The translations under genes and the position numbers were made by a program. A stretch of DNA of 64,000 bases from Chloroflexota bacterium. GTDB taxonomy: Bacteria; Chloroflexota; Anaerolineae; Anaerolineales; UBA4823. Under the pieces are notes generated by a model. It was not told where the DNA came from. It did no database searches and saw nothing but the letters and a program-made list of their open reading frames with translations. Below are positions 55,239 through 62,962 of this stretch, in pieces. Where the stretch lies: contig CP070764.1 of NCBI GenBank assembly GCA_020349245.1, forward strand, positions 1,078,817 to 1,142,816, in the 5' to 3' direction. Positions within the stretch are counted from its first letter, which is position 1, and the number at the start of each line of letters is the position of its first letter.

Positions 55239-55886
55239 TCAATCCAGATGATCGGTTTCATTGCTTTGTTTTGTGCCCATGAACTCCACCGCTGAAATGT
55301 GGCCCGGTTCATTGATCCCTTCCCGCAGAATCACTTTCCAGATAGTCTGGGCAATAATTTTCATATCCAATCCAAATGTCCAATGGTCCACATACCAGAC
55401 ATCATACGAAAACTTCTCCTCCCAGGTAATTGCATTTCGGCCGTTGATTTGTGCCCAACCTGTCATTCCCGGGAGAACGTCATGCCGCCGCGCTTGTTCC
55501 GGGGTATAGCGGGATAAATACTGCATCAAAAGGGGCCGGGGACCAACAATACTCATTTCGCCTTTGAAGATATTGATCAATTCTGGAAGTTCGTCTAGAC
55601 TTGAAGCCCGTAAGAATTTACCCACCCCCAGCAAGCGATCTTCATCAGAAAGCAGCCGACCTTGTGGATCTCTTTCGCTGGTCATCGTGCGAAATTTATA
55701 ATTAGTAAACGGCTTGCCTTTATAACCTGGTCGCATCTGTCGAAAGAAAATCGGAAATCCATCAACAAGAATAATCACCAAACCTATGACAATCAATAAT
55801 GGTGATAGAAGTAGCAATCCCATTGAGGAGAAAGTTATATCAAATAATCTTTTACTGGTAGGAACGTCTTGAGGGAAAAACGTCAT
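55239..55886 (-). CDS. PglC-like phosphoglycosyl transferase
   Basis: A 215-residue monotopic enzyme: one N-terminal re-entrant hydrophobic helix (about residues 15-42), PIFFRQMRPGYKGKPF, YKFRTM, the catalytic Asp-Glu pair D98-E99 in SSLDELPELINI, and MSIVGPRPLL. It transfers a phospho-sugar from a UDP-sugar to a polyprenyl phosphate. Its short single-domain length is like PglC rather than WbaP/WcaJ. ATG 55886 is 5 nt after the pilin stop; a TTG at 55895 would overlap it. Confidence 0.93.
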   Translation of the reverse strand: MTFFPQDVPTSKRLFDITFSSMGLLLLSPLLIVIGLVIILVDGFPIFFRQMRPGYKGKPFTNYKFRTMTSERDPQGRLLSDEDRLLGVGKFLRASSLDELPELINIFKGEMSIVGPRPLLMQYLSRYTPEQARRHDVLPGMTGWAQINGRNAITWEEKFSYDVWYVDHWTFGLDMKIIAQTIWKVILREGINEPGHISAVEFMGTKQSNETDHLD

Positions 55887-55891
55887 TCGGA

Positions 55892-56038
55892 TCAAATACT
55901 TTGAATGATGTTGCTGTAGAGGTTACCAATTGCGGGACCAAATAGATAGATAACAATAATCACTATTATGGCGACCAAAATCAAGATCAATGCATATTCC
56001 AATAAACTCTGTCCTTTTGCTTTGTTGGAAGTCGTCAT
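55892..56038 (-). CDS. Flp/Fap-type pilin
   Basis: A 48-residue protein: a short basic leader ending KAKG, then QSLLEYALILILVAIIVIIV and a tail of about 18 residues. The leader-Gly followed by a hydrophobic helix with Glu at position 5 is the signature of class IVb Flp pilins, processed by a prepilin peptidase. AAGGAG lies 6 nt before the ATG. No tad secretion genes are in the window. It is 5 nt upstream of the phosphoglycosyl transferase on the same strand. Confidence 0.85.
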   Translation of the reverse strand: MTTSNKAKGQSLLEYALILILVAIIVIIVIYLFGPAIGNLYSNIIQSI

Positions 56039-56359
56039 TTTCGGCTCCTTCTTTTTCTGAGGCAGGTTTATTTTACCTGTAAATACAATAAATTGTGTTT
56101 TTATTCGCGTGCAAGTATTGAACCGCTATGGTCTTTCATGAGTTTTCAGATTTCCACAAAATATCAAAGTCAAGTGATTTATGTGTGTGTTTCTGCGATA
56201 TTTTGCTGAACTAAGTCGTTTTTTGTCCATTTCACGTTATAATCTTTATTATATGTAGAACGGTAATTAGCGGGGATTTTTTTCGGACAATCAATACTGG
56301 TTTCAAGATAATCTAGAAGTTTCAAGAGAATCAGTCCTTGTTGGGGTAAAGGACTAGTC
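56039..56359. other. Divergent intergenic region between pilin and lamin-tail genes
   Basis: About 320 AT-rich bases holding the upstream regions of two divergent genes. TATAAT occurs at 56238-56243 towards the lamin-tail gene but without a -35 at proper distance. No RNA gene or repeat is recognised. Confidence 0.4.
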
Positions 56360-58414
56360 ATGAATTTGAGGTTTGCTCGTAGGGAAGCACTTCATTTCAT
56401 CGCAGTGGTGGCTATTCTTGTCATAACTCTCGGATATTTATTTGGCTCATCTGGGGCGGTAATTAATACCCTCTATTACCCGTTGGCCAATCACTTAAAT
56501 CCAGTTCCTGCAGATATATCAGTGCGATTGCTTATCTCTGAAGTCATGTCAAATCCCAGCGGCCAAGAACCAGCTCTGGAGTGGGTGGAGATTCATAATA
56601 GAAGCGGGCAAAGCATTAATTTATTTGAGTATAAGGTTGGAGACGGTGAAACGATGGGTGACACGGAGGGAATGTACCAATTCCCGGCTGGTGCTGTCAT
56701 TGAGCCAGGGCAGGTAGTTGTCATGGCAAACCAGGGATTGCCGTTCAGCCAGATTTACGGCTATTTACCAGATTATGAGCTCACCGATAGCCATCCGGTG
56801 ATCTCGGATATGATCAAGTATCGTGATTGGTCAACTGGGTCAATCAATCTGAATAATTCTGGAGATGAAATCCTACTGCTGGATAAAGGGAATCGGATTC
56901 TGGATTCAATTTCCTGGGGTAATTCAATATTTGCTTTTTCTCCAGCAGTCAGTTCAGCAAAGGATGGTCAATCACACGAGAGATTTCCTGCAAATGTTGA
57001 TCGCAACCTTGCAGCTGACTGGATCGCGCAGTCTTCTCCCCAACCAGGCTCAGTCAGGATAAGTCCTCCAACACCAGAAAATTCACCTACCCCAACTGGG
57101 ATCCCAACTTATTGCGACTCATCTTCACTGCTGATCTCAGAGGTATTGTATGACCCAAGTCATAGCACCGACCCCATTGGCGAATGGATTGAAATATTTA
57201 ATTGGGGGAATGCAGCGGTTTACTTGGGATGTTTCTTTATCGGAGATGAAGAAACAAAAGGGGGAGGAGAGGGGATGTATACATTTCCCGAGGAGACGAG
57301 TATTCAATCCGGTGAAGTCATAATCGTGGCATACCAAGCCTCTGATTTTCTTTCCCAATATGGATTCAACCCAAGTTTTGAATTAGCAGAATCAAATCCC
57401 CAGGTTCCAAATCTCATCAAGAACAAATCTTGGGCTTCGGGGAGCATCCAGCTAAGCAATAGCGGTGATGATGTATTGCTGATGAATATGGAGGAGAATA
57501 TTGTTGATGCTGTCTCCTGGGGAAACTCTGAATTTGCTTTTTCCCCCTCAGTGCCGTTGGTTAATCCGGGTTTATCCCTGATGCGCCAACCTGCGGATGT
57601 TGATTCTAATTCTGCCGAGGACTGGGTGGAAAATTCTTCACCAAATCCTGGAAGGATTGATTTCAATCCGCCAGATTCTTCACCAGTTTCTACTAGCACG
57701 TCTAGACCAGACGAAACAAGAACACCGGTAAATTCGTCCACACCTAGAAAAACTCCGACCAGAACAAGGCCTCCAACCAAGACTCCGACGAAAATACCAA
57801 CCATGACGAAGACTCCGACTGCAACCGCGACTCTCACAATCACTCCCACAAGGACATTGACGACAACGGCCACACCTTCTGTAGAACCACTCCCAAGCGT
57901 GGTAATTAACGAGATACACGCTGATCCGCATCCAAGCTTGGGTGATGCCAATCTCGATGGGACTGTGGATTCTGCGGATGATGAGTTTATCGAGCTAGTC
58001 AATGATTCCTCCTTCCCTCTTGATGTGAGCGGATGGGTGCTACGAGATGCGATGGCGGATAGACATATATTTCCTGGAGACTCCATCATCAGGGCAGGTT
58101 GCAGTCTAGTTGTTTTTTCGGGTGGTGATCCCACAGGGACTTTTGGCAACAGTAGTGTTCAACTAGCATCCAGTGGAAATTTAGGATTGAACGATCGTGG
58201 GGATATTATCAATCTATATGATTCACAAATGGAGCTTGTTGCTAACCTAATTTATGGTGAGGAGGCTGGCGACGATCAATCGATTACACGTGAACCGGAT
58301 ATTACCGGAGGAGAACCGCTAAGAAAACACAGCTTAGCGGCTGACTCAAATGGTTCGTTGTATTCACCTGGTACGAAAATTGACGGAAGTTACTTTCCAG
58401 GCTGCTCAGATTAG
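56360..58414 (+). CDS. Surface protein with three lamin-tail domains
   Basis: A 684-residue exported protein. An N-terminal hydrophobic helix (residues 11-33) is an uncleaved anchor or signal. Three lamin-tail (LTD) domains start near residues 55, 255 and 513 (VRLLISEVMSNP, SSLLISEVLYDP, SVVINEIHADP). The first two are close copies: SWGNSIFAFSPAV and SWGNSEFAFSPSV. A Thr/Pro/Lys linker (about 445-510) precedes the third, which contains a calcium-loop-like insert with D529, N531, D533, G534, D537 and D540. Function unknown; LTDs in bacteria occur in cell-surface proteins and nucleases, and no nuclease domain is seen. Confidence 0.85.
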   Translation: MNLRFARREALHFIAVVAILVITLGYLFGSSGAVINTLYYPLANHLNPVPADISVRLLISEVMSNPSGQEPALEWVEIHNRSGQSINLFEYKVGDGETMGDTEGMYQFPAGAVIEPGQVVVMANQGLPFSQIYGYLPDYELTDSHPVISDMIKYRDWSTGSINLNNSGDEILLLDKGNRILDSISWGNSIFAFSPAVSSAKDGQSHERFPANVDRNLAADWIAQSSPQPGSVRISPPTPENSPTPTGIPTYCDSSSLLISEVLYDPSHSTDPIGEWIEIFNWGNAAVYLGCFFIGDEETKGGGEGMYTFPEETSIQSGEVIIVAYQASDFLSQYGFNPSFELAESNPQVPNLIKNKSWASGSIQLSNSGDDVLLMNMEENIVDAVSWGNSEFAFSPSVPLVNPGLSLMRQPADVDSNSAEDWVENSSPNPGRIDFNPPDSSPVSTSTSRPDETRTPVNSSTPRKTPTRTRPPTKTPTKIPTMTKTPTATATLTITPTRTLTTTATPSVEPLPSVVINEIHADPHPSLGDANLDGTVDSADDEFIELVNDSSFPLDVSGWVLRDAMADRHIFPGDSIIRAGCSLVVFSGGDPTGTFGNSSVQLASSGNLGLNDRGDIINLYDSQMELVANLIYGEEAGDDQSITREPDITGGEPLRKHSLAADSNGSLYSPGTKIDGSYFPGCSD
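57700..57890 (+). repeat. Degenerate repeat coding for the Thr/Pro linker
   Basis: About 190 bases encode recurring TPT, TKTPT and TRTLT-like units. The DNA repeat is imperfect, with variable unit length, as expected for a low-complexity protein linker that may be O-glycosylated. Confidence 0.6.
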
Positions 58415-58436
58415 TGGAGTGGGTTGTATTTAATTG

Positions 58437-58470
58437 GCAATAGGCCGTCGAAAGCAGCACGGCCTATTGC
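58437..58470. terminator. Perfect 12-bp stem-loop between convergent genes
   Basis: GCAATAGGCCGT (58437-58448) pairs with ACGGCCTATTGC (58459-58470). It lies between the lamin-tail gene (+) and lexA (-). T tracts on both sides are weak (TTG and AATTAAAT). Confidence 0.65.
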
Positions 58471-58530
58471 TTGTACGAAGGAGGAGCAAAAGTACTCCCG
58501 TGGGAGCCTGCAAGGTGTTTGTTGATTATT

Positions 58531-59253
58531 TCATGAAGGCAAACCCGAAACCTGGCGGATAACCATGACGACCTTGCCACGAACTTCAAGTGTGCTTGGA
58601 TCGTCTATAATGATGGCTTCCATCGTTGGATTTGCAGGTTGGAGACGAACTTTTCCATTTTCACGGAAGAAGTATTTTAGGGTGGTCTCATTATTTTCGC
58701 TGATCCAGATAGCAACCATTTCACCATTTCGGGCTTCATTAGCAGGTTTCAAGATGACGATATCACCATCATTTACCATGGCATCGATCATCGAATCTCC
58801 CTGGACCTCCAAGGCAAATAAATCCTTTCCCTTCTCACGCCCGGGGAGCTGGCTTTGGGGGATTTCAATCACGCTTTCCGCATCGTAATAAGCGAAATCC
58901 GAGGAAGGGATGGGCATCAATTCACCTGCTGCAATTCGACCTAAGACTGGTATTTGCAACAACTCAGAAACTGCTTCGACAGCCTGTTTAATCTGGGCTG
59001 AAACGGTTTGAACCGATTCGTCTAATGGTTTCAGCAGCCGAACACCCCGTGAAATTCGTCGATCTCGCTCAATATATCCCATCTCTTCCAATTGTTCCAA
59101 GTAGTAATTGACCACAGAGGTGGAGGAGATACTTGCTTTGGTGCAAATCTCGCGAATCGAGGGGGGATAACCATTTTGAACTTGAAAGGTTTCGAGCACT
59201 TCCAAGATTTTTTTCTGTCGCTCACTGAGTCCTTTTTTCCGTTTTCTTGGCAT
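58531..59253 (-). CDS. lexA: SOS repressor LexA
   Basis: A 240-residue LexA. The winged-helix N domain has LSERQKKILEVLETFQVQNG and SISSTSVVNYYLEQL; the S24-type protease domain shows the self-cleavage site Ala109-Gly110 (RIAAGELMP), nucleophile Ser154 in GDSMIDAMV and Lys193 in TTLKYFF. It represses DNA-damage genes and cleaves itself when RecA is activated. ATG 59253 has GGAG 8 nt upstream. A linker of about 30 residues between domains is longer than in E. coli. Confidence 0.96.
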   Translation of the reverse strand: MPRKRKKGLSERQKKILEVLETFQVQNGYPPSIREICTKASISSTSVVNYYLEQLEEMGYIERDRRISRGVRLLKPLDESVQTVSAQIKQAVEAVSELLQIPVLGRIAAGELMPIPSSDFAYYDAESVIEIPQSQLPGREKGKDLFALEVQGDSMIDAMVNDGDIVILKPANEARNGEMVAIWISENNETTLKYFFRENGKVRLQPANPTMEAIIIDDPSTLEVRGKVVMVIRQVSGLPS

Positions 59254-59296
59254 GCTCAACTCTCCTAATAAAATAAAGGAAACACTTGTGCTATAA

Positions 59297-59325
59297 ATAA
59301 TACACGAACATACGTTCTGTGTCAA
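59297..59325 (-). promoter_or_regulatory. lexA promoter
   Basis: On the minus strand TTGACA (+ strand 59320-59325) and TATTAT (59297-59302) are exactly 17 bases apart, a near-consensus sigma70 promoter about 44 bases before the lexA ATG. Confidence 0.85.
59305..59317. promoter_or_regulatory. LexA operator (SOS box)
   Basis: CGAACATACGTTC contains GAAC-N4-GTTC, the Gram-positive-type SOS box. It lies entirely within the spacer of the lexA promoter, so LexA binding would block its own transcription. It is also 27 bases before the GTG of the divergent acetyltransferase. Confidence 0.85.
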
Positions 59326-59343
59326 GGTGAAATAAAAGAACTT

Positions 59344-59835
59344 GTGATCGGCAATATATGGTTTAATTGGTCTGCAATGGCGCGAAGACAGGATTTTTAT
59401 ACTCGCTTGGTTTACCTGAGGTACAATCGAGTTTTTGGCCAAATAGCTTATTACCTTCTCAAGATTCTTGGTGTTGAGATACCGAATTCCGTGGTTATCG
59501 GGAAGGATTTTGAATTGGCTCATGGGGGTTTTGGCGTTGTTCTGCATCCCCGTTCAGTAGTGGGTGAAGGTGTGAAAATCTACCCTGGAGTAGTTCTGGG
59601 AAGATCTGATATTTTTCAACCAATTGAATCCTCCGGATTTGAAGGCATCCTTATCGGCGATAAAGCCATATTATCTCCGGGCGTAAAAGTTCTTTGTAAA
59701 TCCGGAAACCTACTTGTTGGGCAGGGAACAGTGATCGGTGCGAATGCTGTGCTATTGGAATCGACGGGAGAATACGAAATTTGGGCCGGGATTCCCGCGA
59801 AAAAAATTGGTGAGCGAAAAATGCCAATAGAGTAG
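59344..59835 (+). CDS. Hexapeptide-repeat acetyltransferase (serine acetyltransferase-like)
   Basis: A 163-residue left-handed beta-helix enzyme: FELAHGGFGVVLHPRSVVGE, VKIYPGVVLGR, VLIGDKAILSPG-like coils and a typical end EIWAGIPAKKIGER. It resembles the CysE-like acetyltransferases of surface-polysaccharide clusters; the substrate is unknown, and cysteine synthesis is less likely given its glycosyltransferase neighbours. Start is unclear: GTG 59344 or ATG 59377, neither with a good ribosome site. Confidence 0.8.
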   Translation: MIGNIWFNWSAMARRQDFYTRLVYLRYNRVFGQIAYYLLKILGVEIPNSVVIGKDFELAHGGFGVVLHPRSVVGEGVKIYPGVVLGRSDIFQPIESSGFEGILIGDKAILSPGVKVLCKSGNLLVGQGTVIGANAVLLESTGEYEIWAGIPAKKIGERKMPIE

Positions 59836-59872
59836 TACGATTCAGACATGATTTGGGAACGTTTAAATTAGG

Positions 59873-60925
59873 ATGAAAAACCGCGCAAAGATTTGCCTGA
59901 CTCCAAAGTTGTCCGGAATAGGGGGCATGGTTACTTTCCAGGGGAAGCTGGCTGCCGGGTTAAATGCAAGGGGGATTGAAATTACTTATGATCTGGATGA
60001 CTTGCCGTATGAGTCAATCCTGGTGATCGGGGGGACCAGAAAGATTCTTCAGTTACGGCAATTGAAAAGAAGGGGAATACCCATCGTGCAACGACTAGAT
60101 GGGATGAATTGGATCCATCGAGTGATCAGGACCGGAGGCCGCCATTGGATCCGTGCGGAATATGGCAACTTGATCTTAGCTACCATCCGTTCATCTCTTG
60201 CAGATAAGATCGCCTACCAGAGCGATTTTGCGCGAAATTGGTGGGAGCGGGAAAAGGGAAAGACAAAATGTCTGTCTATTGTTATCCACAATGGAGTGGA
60301 CCTGGAGGATTTCTCTCCATCTGGTGAGGAAAACTATTCAAATGGTTCGTTACGTGTGTTGATCGTGGAGGGGAGTCTGCTGGGTGGCTATGAGTTTGGT
60401 TTAAAAAATGCGGTTAAGCTTTGTGCAAGGATTGCGCATAGCCATAATAATGACCGCCAAGTGGAATTATTAGTGGCTGGAAAAGTTTCACCAGCGCAGA
60501 AAGAACGAACTCGGGATTGGATTCATTTGCATGGTCATGCTGATCACTTGATTATCAATTGGTTGGGAGAGGTCCCTCATAACAGAATCGTGGAAGTATA
60601 CCGCGGCGCTCATATGTTATTCTCTGCAGATATTAATGCTGCCTGTCCAAATTCTGTTATTGAATCCCTTGCTTGTGGCACGCCTGTAATCGCTTTTGAG
60701 ACAGGCTCACTGGCTGAATTGTTGGGTGATGAAGGCGGAATAACTGTCCCTTATGGTGGTGACCCTTGGCAGCTAGAAACTCCTGATTTTCAGTCATTGA
60801 CTGAGAAAACACAAGTTCTCTTGAAGAATTACGATAATTATCGCCAAAAAGCAAGAAAACGGGCAGAATCTGAATTTGGATTGGACCAGATGGTAGAGAA
60901 ATACCTTGAATTACTTCTTGGCTGA
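59873..60925 (+). CDS. Glycosyltransferase, GT4-like
   Basis: A 350-residue GT-B enzyme. N-terminal acceptor half with LSGIGGMVTFQGKLAAGLNA and PIVQRLDGMNWIHR; C-terminal donor half with INWLGEVPHNRIVEVYRGAH and the E-x7-E region CPNSVIESLACGTPVIAFET. It adds a sugar to a surface glycan; donor and acceptor unknown. First glycosyltransferase of the + strand cluster, 37 nt after the acetyltransferase. Confidence 0.88.
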   Translation: MKNRAKICLTPKLSGIGGMVTFQGKLAAGLNARGIEITYDLDDLPYESILVIGGTRKILQLRQLKRRGIPIVQRLDGMNWIHRVIRTGGRHWIRAEYGNLILATIRSSLADKIAYQSDFARNWWEREKGKTKCLSIVIHNGVDLEDFSPSGEENYSNGSLRVLIVEGSLLGGYEFGLKNAVKLCARIAHSHNNDRQVELLVAGKVSPAQKERTRDWIHLHGHADHLIINWLGEVPHNRIVEVYRGAHMLFSADINAACPNSVIESLACGTPVIAFETGSLAELLGDEGGITVPYGGDPWQLETPDFQSLTEKTQVLLKNYDNYRQKARKRAESEFGLDQMVEKYLELLLG

Positions 60926-60951
60926 TCTGAATAGAACAAATCCTCAAAGTT

Positions 60952-61818
60952 ATGAAATTTCCCAATCCAATTCTTACTCTCACCAGTTTTTTTGCCCGGA
61001 ATCTACCGGATTCCATTAAACGTGCACTATATGCGAATGAAGCCATGGCAAACCTTGTACGCCAAAGTTTAAACCGTGCAGCACCCCAAGGAGTCAGCGA
61101 AGTAACGATTGCCGCTGGAGGGAATAAAGATCTAAAGATGTTACTTGATTTGCAAAGTGAGAAGGATTATTGGTTGGGGACATATGAACCAGACCTTCAA
61201 GCGGTAATTGCAGACCTTGTTAAACCAGGAAATGTTGTCTATGATATCGGTGCGAATATTGGGTATGTCACGCTCCTTTTTGCCCGGAGAACCAGTCAGA
61301 AAGGTCATGTGTATGCTTTTGAAGCATTGCCAGGGAATGTGACTCGTCTTGGAAAAAATATTGCTCTCAACCATTATTCTGCTATTGTTACCATTATCCC
61401 GGCTGCTGTTCAGGATCGATCTTCACAGGCTGAATTTTGGGTTGGCCCTTCGGATGGAATGGGTAAGGTTGCCGGGTCAGCGGGGAGATTATCTGTAGAT
61501 TATCCACAGAAATTACAGGTGACTGGACTGGCATTAGATGATTTTTACAAAGAAGGTGCCGTGCACATACCGGATATAATCAAGATAGACATAGAGGGCG
61601 GTGAAGTATTAGCCCTGCCTGGGATGATCGAGCTGCTCCGTGAACATCGACCAATACTGATGGTTGAGCTGCATGGTGAAGAAGCATCCCGGGTTGTTTG
61701 GGACCTCCTGATATTAGAAAATTACCGCATATGCATGATGGACCCTGGATACAAGCAGATCAGTGATGTTCAAGAATTGAAATGGAAATCCTACATCGTC
61801 GCCTTCCCAAATGATTGA
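60952..61818 (+). CDS. FkbM-family methyltransferase
   Basis: A 288-residue SAM-dependent methyltransferase: motif I YDIGANIGYVTLLFARR, VYAFEALPGNVTRLGKNIAL and the FkbM mark IIKIDIEGGEVLALPGM. FkbM enzymes O-methylate sugars or polyketides; here the glycan cluster points to a sugar hydroxyl. The N-terminal 80 residues carry a helical extension. It overlaps the next glycosyltransferase by 8 bases. Confidence 0.9.
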   Translation: MKFPNPILTLTSFFARNLPDSIKRALYANEAMANLVRQSLNRAAPQGVSEVTIAAGGNKDLKMLLDLQSEKDYWLGTYEPDLQAVIADLVKPGNVVYDIGANIGYVTLLFARRTSQKGHVYAFEALPGNVTRLGKNIALNHYSAIVTIIPAAVQDRSSQAEFWVGPSDGMGKVAGSAGRLSVDYPQKLQVTGLALDDFYKEGAVHIPDIIKIDIEGGEVLALPGMIELLREHRPILMVELHGEEASRVVWDLLILENYRICMMDPGYKQISDVQELKWKSYIVAFPND

Positions 61819-62962
61819 GGACAGCAATATTTTTCACGGGAGAATAGCCATTCAACAGCGGGTGCTGGCAAAATACCGGGTTGGTTTTTTTGATTCTCTC
61901 GCCAAAGCCTGTGAAAATGGGCTCGGCGTCTTCGCTGGTGATGTATACCAGGAGGAATCGATACCAACCGCTGAAAGATTGCAGATTGCAGAGTATTTTA
62001 AATTACGGAATATCCACTTCCTTACCACTGAGTCACCGTATTATCTCCTTTGGCAAGCTGGTCTCATTGACAAATTACGGGAATGGAATCCGGACGTACT
62101 GATCGTGGAGGCAAATCCGAGATACCTCAGTACGGATCGGGGTATCCGCTGGATGAAAAGAAGGGGGCGAGCAGTTATCGGGTGGGGATTAGGGGCACCG
62201 CCAATAGCAAGGCCTCCAGCGTGGTTTGGGGGAAAATTCGCTGATAGGCGGATCAGGAGCAGGCGAATGTTTATCCAGCAATTAGACGGACTAATTGCGT
62301 ATAGCCATAGAGGTGCCGCGGAATATCTCTCAATCGCCAAGCCAAACCAGAAAGTGTTTGTAGCTACGAATGCTGTCGCTTCGCGACCTAGTGGTCAATT
62401 TTCCCAACGACCGCCTGAATTTGAAGCCCGAGCCAGGGTGCTTTATGTCGGTCGCCTGCAGTCCCGCAAGAGAATTGACAATCTCATCCGTGCCTGTTCT
62501 GCATTACCCGATAAATTACAACCTATGCTTTGGATTGTCGGCGATGGACCTGCGCGGAGGTCACTTGAGGAGTTAGCGAATCGCATATTTCCTGCCGCAG
62601 AATTTCCAGGCAGTAAATTTGGTGCTGAGCTGGAAATGTTTTTTTCTAAAGCTGACCTATTTGTTTTACCTGGTACAGGTGGTCTAGCAGTTCAACAAGC
62701 GATGGCTCATGGTCTACCGGTGATCGTGGCTGAGGGGGATGGCACTCAAGAAGATTTGGTGAAAGCAAACAATGGCTGGTTGATCCCTGCGGATGACGAA
62801 GCGGGATTGAGAAATGCGCTTCAAGAAGCGCTTTCCGATCCAGAAAGATTAAGGATAATGGGCGGGAGATCATACAAAGTGGTGCAGGAAGAAGTAAATG
62901 TCGATCAAATGGTGAAAGTTTTTGTCCAGGCTGTTAAATCCATCGGGGGAGATATATCGTGA
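61811..62962 (+). CDS. Glycosyltransferase, GT4-like
   Basis: A 383-residue GT-B enzyme with GRIAIQQRVLAKYRVGFFDS at the start, ARVLYVGRLQSRKRIDNLIR and the donor-site region LFVLPGTGGLAVQQAMAHGL followed by PVIVAEGDGTQEDL. The E-x7-E pair is altered: the family's first Glu is replaced (GTGGLAVQQAM), also seen in some GT4 members. It overlaps its neighbours on both sides (8 and 4 bases). Confidence 0.87.
   Translation: MIEDSNIFHGRIAIQQRVLAKYRVGFFDSLAKACENGLGVFAGDVYQEESIPTAERLQIAEYFKLRNIHFLTTESPYYLLWQAGLIDKLREWNPDVLIVEANPRYLSTDRGIRWMKRRGRAVIGWGLGAPPIARPPAWFGGKFADRRIRSRRMFIQQLDGLIAYSHRGAAEYLSIAKPNQKVFVATNAVASRPSGQFSQRPPEFEARARVLYVGRLQSRKRIDNLIRACSALPDKLQPMLWIVGDGPARRSLEELANRIFPAAEFPGSKFGAELEMFFSKADLFVLPGTGGLAVQQAMAHGLPVIVAEGDGTQEDLVKANNGWLIPADDEAGLRNALQEALSDPERLRIMGGRSYKVVQEEVNVDQMVKVFVQAVKSIGGDIS

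Noticed and set aside
56179-56361. A 60-codon minus-strand gene before the lamin-tail gene
   Set aside because: It lacks a ribosome site and similarity and covers the upstream region of the lamin-tail gene.
57700-57890. CRISPR or minisatellite array
   Set aside because: Units are degenerate, in frame with the protein and without spacers; it encodes a Thr/Pro linker.
57304-58149. A 281-codon open frame on the minus strand opposite the lamin-tail gene
   Set aside because: It is Val/Gly-rich antisense of the Thr/Pro linker with no ribosome site; the plus-strand frame has clear domains.
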